DNA of 64,000 nt from Halovenus rubra (GCF_026586665.1 NZ_JAODIY010000004.1:242120-306119); one strand, 5' to 3'. Shown: positions 8,374 to 16,820, numbered from the stretch's first letter. Numbers and translations: made by a program. Notes: a model not told the origin generated them from the sequence alone.

Positions 8374-8446
8374 GGGCGTGTGGCCTAGCGGATAGGGCGA
8401 GGGGTTCCTAACCCCTAGATCGTGGGTTCAAATCCCGCCACGCCCG
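8374..8446 (+). tRNA. tRNA-Arg (anticodon CCT)
   Basis: Complete cloverleaf: 7-bp acceptor stem GGGCGTG/CACGCCC with discriminator G, anticodon arm AGGGG-TTCCTAA-CCCCT giving anticodon CCT, and T arm GTGGG-TTCAAAT-CCCGC. There is no encoded CCA and no intron. The 3' end is the integration site of the small island that follows, because a 23-bp copy of it recurs at 11541-11563. Confidence 0.97.
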
Positions 8447-8447
8447 T
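8425..8447 (+). repeat. Left attachment repeat (tRNA-Arg 3' end)
   Basis: The 23 bases from the T arm through the discriminator and one base beyond are repeated exactly at 11541-11563. This is the usual footprint of a tyrosine-recombinase element that integrated into a tRNA gene and rebuilt the intact gene on this side. Confidence 0.85.
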
Positions 8448-9009
8448 GCGAGCGCAACACACCCGGAATCCCCCTGTACGGCGACAAAGTTTTGGATTCC
8501 GGTATTTAAACAGAAGAGAGTTCTGAGCCGCGAGTTCGTTCTGTGGCGGAGTACAGTGTGGCGTCTTCACGTGGTTCGTGGATCCTGTCGTACTCGCGTG
8601 GAATAAAAGTTGCCCAGACAAGCGTGCGTTCTGGATTATCTGGTCATTACTCAGGCGCGCCTGTTTTGCTCATTCTCGTCCAGTTGCTTTCCTGCCCCCT
8701 CTTTGTCACATCGGGTTTCGGCGGCTGACCGACCGGCCGAATCCTCTCTTTTGGAAGTTTGTTTGCGACGAACGGCAGGACAGCAAGAGCAAGAATAACT
8801 GAAAGAGTCTGAGTTCAGGAAATCGACTTTGATTGTACTCCGCTATGGAATGGTCTAATTCTGATAGCGAATGAGGACTGACTGCTGTAGTTCTGAAGAG
8901 GTAGCCGTATTGACTGCAGTACTCTCATTTCAGTCACTGGTAGCACGTAATAAGTTGTATGTTGGATTCGCTTGACTTGAGAACCTCACTCATGCACGCC
9001 GAGGCGAGG
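8448..9009. other. Gene-free start of the island
   Basis: No reading frame here has family-like sequence. Short frames on both strands are low-quality and Cys/Arg-rich, as expected for chance frames. An integrase remnant would be expected next to the tRNA, but I cannot recognise one. Confidence 0.5.
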
Positions 9010-10455
9010 TCAATTGCTCTTCAATGCATTGCTTCGTTTTTGATGAAGATCGTTGTACCATCTGGCCTTCACTGGTTTGAAATATTCTGCAAACAAGCTT
9101 GGTGCTTGATTCGTAGGGATATTTAGGTCATTCAGCAGTTCATCGGTCAGGTGTGCTGCGTATGGGTAGGGGCCAAATCCGTTCAGACCCGGAATCTCAT
9201 TTTTTTCCCATTCGACTCTCTCGTCTATGTGTTCACGCAGTTCGTCTTCAGGAGGTACATCGAATTCGTCGTTAAAATAGGCAGACAGCCAATGTGCTGA
9301 TGTCTCCATTGTTAGGAAGTTGTTGAACGCTTGCCGTAGTCCGACGAAACCGATGTTATCTTTAGATGGAGGAAGGATTGACCTGTATGCTTTGAATCTC
9401 CCGTTGTCTGTTTTCAAATTCCAGTCATCACAAATGAAAGGGAAATTCTGTTTGAACCCGGTTCCCCAGACGATGATGTCTGCTTCAAGTGTTTGACCGT
9501 CGTTGAGTTTCAGCCCATTCTCGGTAAAGGTATCAATCTCTCCTTTTATTGGCTTGATCTTTCCATCTTCGACAAAATCAAAGAGTTCTTTTGGGTATAC
9601 TCCCGCTCTATGAACGCCATCCGGCAAGGTTTCTTCTGGGGTCATAGAATCAGCAACCCGATTAAGGCCTGCTGAACGCTTCAAGTCATCAGTCACCCGT
9701 TTCCAGAGGAAGTTGTTGAGTTTCTTAGGGAGTTTGTCAATTCGGCGGTTTGCATCCTCATTGTGATAGGTCGGGAGCAACGATTCACCAAATCGCGAGA
9801 ACATCATATACGGGTACGGAACCTTCCCGAATACAAGTTTTCGAGGAAGGTGCCAGTGGGCTTGTCTGAAGAGGAGCGTAGATGAATCACCGGCCTTGGC
9901 TGCTTCAACACTCATATCGAGTGCTGACTTCCCGAATCCAACTGAGATTACGTCCTTCCTATCAAACGTATTGTATGTGTTTATCTCCGAGGAGTGGTAT
10001 ACCTCTCCTGAGAATTTATTTTCTTTTGGAATGTCCGGCTCATGTGGGATGTGATACAGCCCAGTACAAACGATAATGTAATCAAACGTCTCTGTCTGTG
10101 TCTTGTCACCTGTCTCAACTGAAACCCTCCATGTCCTGTCTTTCTTTTCAATTCCAGTTACTGTGTTGTTGAACTTGATGTCTTCATAGAGGCTGAAATC
10201 ACGGGCGTAGTCTTGAAGATATTCTTGGATGTCTTCGGCGTCCATAAACGCGGTATCGTGTGGTTTGTCTGAAAACTCGAGGAGACCCTCATCAGCTTGG
10301 GCGTTTAGATTGACATAGCGACGTTCTTGTGCCCATGTGCCACCAACAGCATCGAATTTCTCGTATATGGTTATGTCAAACCCATCTGTCTTGAAGACTT
10401 TTCCAGTCACTAGTCCAGCTGGCCCGGCGCCAATAATACATACTTCTTTTGTCAT
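9010..10455 (-). CDS. Flavin-containing monooxygenase family protein
   Basis: FAD- and NAD(P)H-dependent monooxygenase of 481 residues, probably cytoplasmic. The FAD fold starts at residue 9 (GAGPAG), followed by VGGTW. The FMO fingerprint FSGEVYHSS is at 148-156. The NADPH-binding turn VGFGKSALD is at 172-180, and a late WGTGF motif is present. Relatives oxygenate soft nucleophiles (N or S) or, in the Baeyer-Villiger branch, ketones; the substrate cannot be predicted. It is the main cargo of the tRNA-Arg island. The small gene at 10462-10722 lies six bases upstream on the same strand, so the two are probably cotranscribed. Codon use is more A/T-rich than in the flanking genes. Confidence 0.88.
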   Translation of the reverse strand: MTKEVCIIGAGPAGLVTGKVFKTDGFDITIYEKFDAVGGTWAQERRYVNLNAQADEGLLEFSDKPHDTAFMDAEDIQEYLQDYARDFSLYEDIKFNNTVTGIEKKDRTWRVSVETGDKTQTETFDYIIVCTGLYHIPHEPDIPKENKFSGEVYHSSEINTYNTFDRKDVISVGFGKSALDMSVEAAKAGDSSTLLFRQAHWHLPRKLVFGKVPYPYMMFSRFGESLLPTYHNEDANRRIDKLPKKLNNFLWKRVTDDLKRSAGLNRVADSMTPEETLPDGVHRAGVYPKELFDFVEDGKIKPIKGEIDTFTENGLKLNDGQTLEADIIVWGTGFKQNFPFICDDWNLKTDNGRFKAYRSILPPSKDNIGFVGLRQAFNNFLTMETSAHWLSAYFNDEFDVPPEDELREHIDERVEWEKNEIPGLNGFGPYPYAAHLTDELLNDLNIPTNQAPSLFAEYFKPVKARWYNDLHQKRSNALKSN

Positions 10456-10461
10456 GGTATC

Positions 10462-10722
10462 TTACTCTGATTGAGTAGCCAAGAGTCGGTGACCCCCAGT
10501 ATCTTGTTCGAAAGGTGATGCAGTCTGGACTGCTGACTCACCAGATGACGATCCTGTTTGTCTCGTTTCTTGTGAACTATTATTTCCTGTGTTCATATTC
10601 TCTCCACTGTTGTAACTCCCTCCCGTTGATCCATCTGTAGACTCTGAACCGCCACCTGATAGACATCCATCAGATATAGTCAGACCTCCCTCAGAGTCTC
10701 CAATGAACGTTCTGCGTGCCAT
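10462..10722 (-). CDS. Small Ser/Gly-rich protein with degenerate Tat-lipoprotein-like start
   Basis: An 86-residue frame starting at ATG 10722. The beginning, MARRTFIGDSEGGLTISDGC, resembles the twin-arginine lipoprotein signal common in haloarchaea (RR, short hydrophobic stretch, lipobox Cys), but the hydrophobic core is broken by Asp and Glu and the box reads SDGC. The rest is a Ser/Gly/Thr/Asn-rich linker ending in LLATQSE with no folded domain. It ends six bases before the monooxygenase start. It may be a decayed lipoprotein or a leader gene; function unknown. A frame extending to 10815 has a non-family-like N-terminus and I do not favour it. Confidence 0.4.
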   Translation of the reverse strand: MARRTFIGDSEGGLTISDGCLSGGGSESTDGSTGGSYNSGENMNTGNNSSQETRQTGSSSGESAVQTASPFEQDTGGHRLLATQSE

Positions 10723-11042
10723 ACGACTATTCTCGTCCTTGGTCTTCTTACATATCATAACACAAACCTTTCTTATTTCTGTGAAATTTAATAGCTTGTT
10801 TTTTCGACCAATCAAGCGTTTTCCTTCTGAACGGCACCATTTAGAGTTCCAAGAACTGCGGGTCGTTGAACGATTATAGACTGTGTTTCTTCGGTTCCGT
10901 TTCGTCCTCGCTCGGATCTATCGTACATAAGCACTCTCACAAAGGAGTATCCCCAGTAGATCTCTAAGCACTGAGCAACTGGCTCATTCGGTGAGCCACT
11001 TTCGTAAGATTGTATTCACTTTACCCCTGATTATGATGACAT

Positions 11043-11480
11043 ATGAGTGGGGCTGGTATTGAAGAGAAACGAGACATGATAACGAGGCGTGCCGAATTCA
11101 TCGAAGTTTTAGACGAGAACGGACCCTCCCAACCCCGAGATACCGTCGATGAACTCGACCATTCCCGATTGACTGTGAGGCGTTCACTTCGAGAGTTGAG
11201 GGAGAATGGGCTTGTTGAGAAACGAAACGAGGGGTATGCCGCAACTATGACAGGGGTAATGGCTGTCGATGAGTACCGAAGACATGAGGAAAGAAGTCGG
11301 GCAATTTTCACATCAAAAACACTTCTCGGGTCTCTCCCCGGCCCAGAATGCCTCCCACCGGCAGCTCTTACTGGTGCTCAAACACACCTCACCGACGAAT
11401 CTGCGCCGTTTCGTCCGCTCGAACAAGTGACCGAACGCGTCAGGAATGCCGAGAACATTCGAGCGCGTCGGATGCATTGA
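11043..11480 (+). pseudogene. Winged-helix transcriptional regulator, C-terminally truncated
   Basis: A 145-residue frame. The N-terminal half is a winged helix (RAEFIEVLDENGPSQPRDTV, then LTVRRSLRELRENGLVEKR). The second half begins like the haloarchaeal HTH family with a C-terminal ligand domain (LPPAALTGAQTHL, FRPLEQVTERV). Family members are usually about 250 residues; this one stops at 145, and the attachment repeat begins 61 bp later. I read it as cut at the island edge. It is divergent from the monooxygenase unit and could once have controlled it. The wing domain is intact, so some DNA binding may remain. Confidence 0.65.
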
Positions 11481-11540
11481 GTTCATTCATCGTGATCACG
11501 AGCCGCGTAATTTCGCCATGGTCACTGTGTGTATGACTGT

Positions 11541-11563
11541 GGTTCAAATCCCGCCACGCCCGT
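11541..11563 (+). repeat. Right attachment repeat
   Basis: Exact 23-bp copy of the tRNA-Arg 3' end (bases 8425-8447). The sequence before it does not continue the tRNA, so this is a partial duplicate marking the distal end of the island. Confidence 0.85.
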
Positions 11564-11738
11564 TCGACCCCCTATAGCCGTCTCGCTGGCGCAACGACCG
11601 CCGCGACATCTGCGATATCGCTCAGTCCCGTTATCCTTGTGGAGGGTTGCTCCTGTAACGTACGGTTTACTGACACGGTACAACTGTTGAATTACAAGAG
11701 ACCGTGCCTCTTTTGTCGCTGCCCACGTTGTATGTGAT

Positions 11739-11930
11739 ATGGGTTTTGGTAGCTATGACGAGTCCGAACAAGAAACACAAGAACGGGACGAAGACGAGAA
11801 CGCTGAAGCAGTAAGTGTTCACGAAAATGAACACGATGGGGAAGTCAAGTTCGAATCGGACATGTCTACCGAGGGGCTCGTAGACAAGCTTGACAAAATC
11901 AAAGACACAGACGACGAAGACGACGACTGA
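11739..11930 (+). CDS. Small acidic haloarchaeal protein (DUF5786-like)
   Basis: A 63-residue, very acidic protein beginning MGFGSYDESEQE and ending in an Asp/Glu run. The start, the central ENEHDGEVKFE block and the LVDKLDKIKD helix match my memory of a conserved haloarchaea-only family. No catalytic or metal motif is visible and the function is unknown. It stands alone just outside the island. Confidence 0.75.
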   Translation: MGFGSYDESEQETQERDEDENAEAVSVHENEHDGEVKFESDMSTEGLVDKLDKIKDTDDEDDD

Positions 11931-12452
11931 GCAAAACGGCGGGGGAATTGGTCAGTAAGTAAAACGCCCGCAGGCGACAGGGGCAAATCGAATCCTGTGG
12001 GTAACCGGCTGCTCCAGCAACTGACGACGACACCATTTTTCCAGGCCTCGTGGCGACCAGCACCAGTCATCTCGACGGACAGACACCAGCTGGAACACAC
12101 AGTCGACCTGCCCACTCTATGTATGAGACCCGACAGACTCACGAGCTTACTCAGCTGTTTTTTTGTTGTTGTCGTTCACCGAAGCTGTATCGGAAGTCCA
12201 AGCTGTCCCCGGGCGAGACTGCTGTTTGGAGATTCGACTGGAGTAGCGCGGCTGATGCCGGGATTCACAAAAGTGTGTGGTTGGTGGTTCCGGAGAGAGC
12301 TGCCAACTTGTTTGAGAAACTACCCGGCCCGCTTGCGACGTAGCCCACTATCGAATAGGATAACAGCTACTTGGCTCGGCCAGCGTTCGTCGGTTCTAAA
12401 CTACAGTATCCCAACTGTGGTCGGAAATATTCGCCGTTCCGCGCGGCGGATA
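11931..12452. other. 522-bp intergenic region
   Basis: No RNA gene or family-like protein is recognisable. A plus-strand frame at 12050-12343 ends with a stretch that looks weakly protein-like, but its first half is Cys-rich noise; I do not call it. The region may be decayed coding DNA next to the island. Confidence 0.4.
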
Positions 12453-13478
12453 TCAAGCAAGCCACCACTTCTTGAACTGTATCCCAGCCAGCGTCAGTGA
12501 CCCAACAGCGATTGGTGTCCAGTAGATGATACCACGCGTTATGACGACCGCTGTAATTATCGTCGCCCGTTGACCTCCCGTCATCGCGAAGATGAGGCCA
12601 ATCTGTGCGGCCTCGATTCCGCCACTTCCACCGGGGGTTGGGATGGCAGATGCGAGCAACGATACGGGAACGATGAATACAACCAGTGCAAGCGAAATGT
12701 CGACATTGACGCCACCTAACGCAATCCAGAGCAATACTCCCTGTGTGACAGTCGCGAACGTCGTGAGCGTCGCAGCCACGATGACGACTGGTTTGTTCGT
12801 CGAAATTTCCTCAATCGAATCACTGAAGCCGTCGACTCGGCGTTGAATTTCGTCTTCTTCAACCTTTGAGAGTCTCGGAACGTACCCAATTCCGTGGTTG
12901 AGCTTTGTGACGACCCAGTGGATTACCCTGTGGGCTGGGTCGGGATTTCTGTAGATGAGTGCCAAGACAAGAACGAATGCAGCGATACTGACGGTAAAGA
13001 CAGTGACCGGCGACCTGATTCGCTCTGGAATTGTCGCATCGAAGAGAGCAATATAGCTTCCGCCAAAAAGCATGATGAGGATGCCGGGCGTGAAGCCCAC
13101 CAGCTCCTTTGTCGAGAGAGCGGCAACGCTTTTCTCGAATGACTGCCCTGTCCAACGTGACATGATAACGCCGCCTGCAGGCAGTCCACTCGCCTGCCCA
13201 AACGGTGTGAAATTATTTGCAAGGTTAACTGTCGTATTAAGGAATACACTTTCAATCGGGGAAACGTTCAATCCAGCGCCCCGCGAGACAGTATACAGAG
13301 TCAGCCCCATCGAGATTGTCCCGAGCGCGTTCATGACGAGAATGCCAGCTAGTCGGGCTTGTGAAAGGTTGGTTGCGGCGTCGACGAACTCTGTTGGGCC
13401 CGCTAGCAAGATAAACACAGCAAATACGGCAACCCACGTAAGGACCCCAGCCGCGACGTGTCGGCGTCGTATCTCCAT
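12453..13478 (-). CDS. Flippase-like integral membrane protein (UPF0104/AglD C-terminal type)
   Basis: Polytopic membrane protein of 341 residues with about eight hydrophobic segments. It carries the family hallmark PTPGGSGGIEAAQIGL near residue 285 and NFTPFGQASGLPAGG in the first half. The family includes the membrane part of lysyl-phosphatidylglycerol synthase and of AglD and is thought to move lipid-linked substrates. It starts with an ATG overlapping the stop of a small upstream frame (TAATG) and lies divergent to the sulfotransferase. Placement beside a sulfation cassette suggests, but does not prove, a role in exporting a sulfated lipid or glycan. Confidence 0.85.
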   Translation of the reverse strand: MEIRRRHVAAGVLTWVAVFAVFILLAGPTEFVDAATNLSQARLAGILVMNALGTISMGLTLYTVSRGAGLNVSPIESVFLNTTVNLANNFTPFGQASGLPAGGVIMSRWTGQSFEKSVAALSTKELVGFTPGILIMLFGGSYIALFDATIPERIRSPVTVFTVSIAAFVLVLALIYRNPDPAHRVIHWVVTKLNHGIGYVPRLSKVEEDEIQRRVDGFSDSIEEISTNKPVVIVAATLTTFATVTQGVLLWIALGGVNVDISLALVVFIVPVSLLASAIPTPGGSGGIEAAQIGLIFAMTGGQRATIITAVVITRGIIYWTPIAVGSLTLAGIQFKKWWLA

Positions 13479-13729
13479 TACAGGACCTCCCGAAACTGCT
13501 TGGTATTTGGTGAGACGGTCCCGCAGGCGGTGGTCGCGCTACTGGCTACCCCACACTGTTCCTGTATTGCTCCGATGAAACGGCGGAGTAGCGTCAAGCA
13601 GTCTGCTTTCGTGATAGAGTGTGCAGTCACCGCTATCAGTGTACGAGAGAGTTTACTCAACCCGTCACGAAAGGCGAAGAGATGTGTATATATTTTTTGT
13701 AGATCGACTGTCCGATTCCAGAGCTCCAT
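13478..13729 (-). CDS. Small frame coupled to flippase gene, unrecognised
   Basis: An 83-residue frame whose TAA stop overlaps the flippase ATG. It is neither acidic nor similar to anything I recognise. It contains a plausible amphipathic helix (LTLLRRFIGAIQEQC). Stop-start overlap and a palindrome just upstream (13741-13770) support it; composition unlike the neighbours argues against it. It could be the flippase leader region rather than a gene. Confidence 0.3.
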   Translation of the reverse strand: MELWNRTVDLQKIYTHLFAFRDGLSKLSRTLIAVTAHSITKADCLTLLRRFIGAIQEQCGVASSATTACGTVSPNTKQFREVL

Positions 13730-13740
13730 GTAGCAAAAAC

Positions 13741-13770
13741 TAGCCGATTTCCCAGTCTTAAAATTGGCTA
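13741..13770. promoter_or_regulatory. Imperfect 10-bp inverted repeat upstream of flippase unit
   Basis: TAGCCGATTT (13741-13750) and AAATTGGCTA (13761-13770) are reverse complements with one mismatch, around a 10-base spacer. The repeat sits 12 bp before the minus-strand start at 13729 and 150 bp before the sulfotransferase, with a TTTTAAG-like box on the minus strand inside it. It is a candidate operator. Confidence 0.4.
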
Positions 13771-13923
13771 ACTCAGTGCGACGATATACTGACGTGGCAG
13801 TACCTCTCTCAGAGCTGCTGGTTCTTTCTGCTGTCTCACTTGGAGTACAAGAGCCAGCAGTGCGTGGTCTCAGTCCGACCCGAAGTCAGCATGTTTAAGA
13901 TTAGATGACGAAATACGTTCAGT

Positions 13924-14841
13924 ATGTCCATGCTTTCACGTCTTGCAGAGAGTCTGCCGCTGCCACAAGCGGGCCAGGAACTTCTTGAGAACCCACAGCG
14001 AACGCCCGCGCTCACACGAGATCGATTTACTGCGGCCCGACGCATCTCAGCTTTGCCACACCTCTTTGAACACCGCGACGACTTTGACACAGTCGAAGCA
14101 TACTGTCTGTTCGTTGGCCACGGGCGGACAGGTCACAGCCTCGTCGGAAGTCTCCTAAACGGCCACCCGGAAATGGTCATCTCGCATGAACTCGATGCGC
14201 TTCGACTCCTTGACCGGGCGCAGGTTCCGGTATCGCGCGACCAATTGTTCTCAGCAATCCTACAGCGCGACGACGAATTCACTAATCTTGGCCGGGAGTG
14301 GGAGCGATACAGTTACAACGTTCCAGAGACCGCCCAAGGTGAATTCGACCGTCTCCGGATTATCGGTGACAAAAAAGGCGCAGCCTCCACTCGCCGACTT
14401 GGCACTAGTCCAGAACTGCTTGGTGACCTCCGTGACACCGTTTCGATGCCCATTCGGGCAGTCCACGTGGTTCGAAATCCCTTCGATACTATCGCCTCAC
14501 GGCGCAAACTAAAGGAAACCTGGCAGGAGTATGGTATCGAGAAATACTTTGCCAACGCAGACAACGTTGAACTCATCGACGGGATGCTCGACGACGATGA
14601 ACTCTTCCGCCTGCATCATGAGGACCTTATCTCGGATACGGCATCGGTGCTCTCGGAGCTTTGTGCGTTCCTCGGTATCGATGCAGACGATGAGTACCTC
14701 TCTGCATGCGAGGAGTTTGTGTTTGACTCGCCGAACCAGACTCGTCACGAGGTTGAATGGAGTGACACCGATATCGACCGTATCAGCACGAAGAGTCAGG
14801 AATACGACTGGCTAGAACAGTACAGCTTTGAAACGGAGTAA
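13924..14841 (+). CDS. PAPS-dependent sulfotransferase family protein
   Basis: Sulfotransferase of 305 residues, moving sulfate from PAPS to an alcohol or sugar. The 5'-phosphosulfate loop is FVGHGRTGHSLVGSLL with the following NGHPEMVISHELDA, and the 3'-phosphate site is HVVRNPFDTIASR. The C-terminal third keeps the LCAFLGI segment common to the fold. There is no signal or membrane helix, so it is cytoplasmic. ATP sulfurylase and APS kinase, which make its cofactor, follow immediately on the same strand. The acceptor is unknown; glycolipid or S-layer glycan are candidates known to be sulfated in haloarchaea. Two possible starts (13924 and 13930) are two codons apart. Confidence 0.87.
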   Translation: MSMLSRLAESLPLPQAGQELLENPQRTPALTRDRFTAARRISALPHLFEHRDDFDTVEAYCLFVGHGRTGHSLVGSLLNGHPEMVISHELDALRLLDRAQVPVSRDQLFSAILQRDDEFTNLGREWERYSYNVPETAQGEFDRLRIIGDKKGAASTRRLGTSPELLGDLRDTVSMPIRAVHVVRNPFDTIASRRKLKETWQEYGIEKYFANADNVELIDGMLDDDELFRLHHEDLISDTASVLSELCAFLGIDADDEYLSACEEFVFDSPNQTRHEVEWSDTDIDRISTKSQEYDWLEQYSFETE

Positions 14842-14915
14842 GAGTATCGCTTGTGAACAATTACGTGTCTTGCTCGTGACTCGCACCCTCGTTCGGGCAT
14901 CCATTACAAACCACA

Positions 14916-16067
14916 ATGATCACACCCCATGGAAACACACTCGTCGACAGAACAGTTGATGCAGACCGTAGTGAAGACCTTCGTGAGTCTTTCGAGAGTT
15001 ATGCAACAGTCACCCTTGACCGTAACCTCTTGTTTGACTTCCAGAACTTAGCCCAGGGAGTCTACAGCCCGCTTGAGGGGTTTATGTGTCGCAACGACTT
15101 CTTGAAAGTCGTCAACGATGTCACGCTCGAAAACGGAGTCGCGTGGCCGCTTCCGATTGTTCTCGATATTACAGCTGAACTAGCAAACGAGATTGAGCCG
15201 GGTGATCGAATCGGCATTCGGCGGCCGGATGGGACGCCACTTGGCGTTATGGACGCTGACAGTGTCTACCGGTACAATGAGGACGACACATGCCAGAATA
15301 TGTTCGGGACGACAGACGACGACCACCCGGGTGTACGAACAATCCGTTCGAAAGACCCATTTTTCGTTGGCGGCCCAATCAAGGCCTTTTCAGACGCTCT
15401 CCCGCGGAACGGAAGCCACGACCTCACGCCAAAAGAGATGCGCGTCCTGTTCAAGAAACGAGGGTGGGACAGGATTGTCGGCTTCCAGACCCGGAATGCC
15501 CCCCACCGCGCACACGAGTACCTACAAAAATCTGCACTCGAACACGTCGATGGTATCCTCATCCAGCCGAAAATCGGCGAGAAAAAGCCCGGAGACTACA
15601 CAAATGAGACGATTCTCAACGGCTACGAATCGCTCATCGAGAACTATTATCCGACTGACTCGGTTGCACTCGCGATATTTAAGTCGCGAATGATGTATGC
15701 AGGCCCCCGTGAGGCAGTCTTCGACGCTATTGTTCGGAAGAACTACGGCTGTACGCATTTCATTATTGGCCGCGACCACGCCGGTGTTGGCAACTACTAC
15801 GGCGACTTCGAAGCACAGCGTCTGTTCGACGCAATCGGTGACATCGGCATCGAACCGCTGTATTACCACTATGCGTTCTACTGTACGGCTTGTGATGGCA
15901 TTGTCTCGGAGAAGATTTGTCCACACGACAGCACTCATCATATGGAGCCCAGTGGTACTGAGCTTCGGAAGACGTTATCGAACGGACAACAACCACCATC
16001 TGAGTTGATGCGCCCGGAGGTTGCCGAAACGATATTGAGTACGGACGGAGTATTCATCGAGGAATAA
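14916..16067 (+). CDS. sat: Sulfate adenylyltransferase (ATP sulfurylase)
   Basis: Cytoplasmic enzyme of 383 residues forming adenylyl sulfate (APS) from ATP and sulfate. The ATP/sulfate loop QTRNAPHRAHEYLQ and the second HxxH-like motif GRDHAGVGNYYG are intact. A short Cys/His cluster (CTACDGIVSEKICPHD) near residue 325 is a likely zinc knuckle found in many Sat proteins. The APS kinase gene begins one base after the stop, so the two steps to PAPS are coupled. No APS or PAPS reductase is nearby, favouring sulfation over assimilation. Confidence 0.95.
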   Translation: MITPHGNTLVDRTVDADRSEDLRESFESYATVTLDRNLLFDFQNLAQGVYSPLEGFMCRNDFLKVVNDVTLENGVAWPLPIVLDITAELANEIEPGDRIGIRRPDGTPLGVMDADSVYRYNEDDTCQNMFGTTDDDHPGVRTIRSKDPFFVGGPIKAFSDALPRNGSHDLTPKEMRVLFKKRGWDRIVGFQTRNAPHRAHEYLQKSALEHVDGILIQPKIGEKKPGDYTNETILNGYESLIENYYPTDSVALAIFKSRMMYAGPREAVFDAIVRKNYGCTHFIIGRDHAGVGNYYGDFEAQRLFDAIGDIGIEPLYYHYAFYCTACDGIVSEKICPHDSTHHMEPSGTELRKTLSNGQQPPSELMRPEVAETILSTDGVFIEE

Positions 16068-16068
16068 G

Positions 16069-16689
16069 ATGTTCACGCTTTGGTTCATGGGCCGACCGGC
16101 AGCAGGAAAGTCCACAGTTGCGAGTCGCGTCGAAGACCGATTGGTAGACCGAGGGTACGGTATCGAAAATCTGGATGGTGATGATATTCGAAAACATCTC
16201 CATCCAGACCTTGGATTCTCGCGGGAGGACCGCCGGACAAACAACCGACGAACTGCATACATCGCAAAACTCCTCAATCGCAACGATATCCCAGTTATTG
16301 TCGGGATGATAACGCCGTTCCGTGAATCCCAACAGCAAGCACGAGATATCGTCGAAGACGAGGGCGAGTTTGTGTTAGTCTACGTCAAATGCTCAGTCGA
16401 TGCTGCCCAAGAGCGCGATCCAAAGGGCCTCTATGAGCAAGCTCGTAACGGAGATATTGAGAAGTTTACCGGCATTAACCACCCGTTCCAAGAACCGCTG
16501 CAACCAGATATTGTCGTCGACACAGAAGACCAGACAATCGATGACGGAGTCGAGCACGTATTAAGCCATCTCACGGAGAAAGGGATGCTAGACGAACGGC
16601 TCGAAGATGAGTATAGTTTCCCGATTTCCCGGTCAGAAGAAAAAGAGGTAACCGACCGCCTCAAATCACTCGGATACCTTGAGGACTGA
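16069..16689 (+). CDS. cysC: Adenylylsulfate kinase
   Basis: P-loop kinase of 206 residues that phosphorylates APS to PAPS. Walker A is MGRPAAGKSTVASR; LDGDDIRKHLHPDLGFSRED and the following NRRTAYIAKLL are the APS-binding blocks, and YVKCSVDAAQERDPKGLYEQA is the family signature. The protein is longer than minimal CysC: about 30 extra C-terminal residues end in RLKSLGYLED, a tail that resembles the ends of many sulfatase-like proteins; its role is unknown. It starts one base after sat. Confidence 0.94.
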   Translation: MFTLWFMGRPAAGKSTVASRVEDRLVDRGYGIENLDGDDIRKHLHPDLGFSREDRRTNNRRTAYIAKLLNRNDIPVIVGMITPFRESQQQARDIVEDEGEFVLVYVKCSVDAAQERDPKGLYEQARNGDIEKFTGINHPFQEPLQPDIVVDTEDQTIDDGVEHVLSHLTEKGMLDERLEDEYSFPISRSEEKEVTDRLKSLGYLED

Positions 16690-16820
16690 GCGGACACCAC
16701 GACCGAGAGCGTGTTTTCTTCTGTCCTCTGTGATGATAGCGTTCATACACAGATTGCATCTTCACACGAGAGTGGCCACACGGCCAAAAGTATTCCTCGG
16801 ACGGGGCCGATACTCCGGCA

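Larger units (their letters stand above)
8425..11563. mobile_element. 3.1-kb tRNA-Arg genomic island, integrase lost
   Basis: DNA bounded by two exact 23-bp copies of the tRNA-Arg 3' end. It contains a flavin monooxygenase, a small lipoprotein-like gene and a truncated winged-helix regulator. By eye it is richer in A+T than its flanks, most clearly at 8950-11000, and its proteins use more Lys and Asn codons. No integrase, Cas or replication gene is visible, so this is a decayed or non-autonomous remnant. The first 560 bp hold no convincing gene. Confidence 0.75.

Noticed and set aside
8415..8621. Minus-strand frame ending GVAGFEPTI
   Set aside because: This ending is the usual artefact of translating the complement of a tRNA 3' end.
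12050..12343. A 97-codon plus-strand frame with a protein-like last half
   Set aside because: The first half is Cys-rich and unstructured, no relative is recognised, and no start signal is evident.
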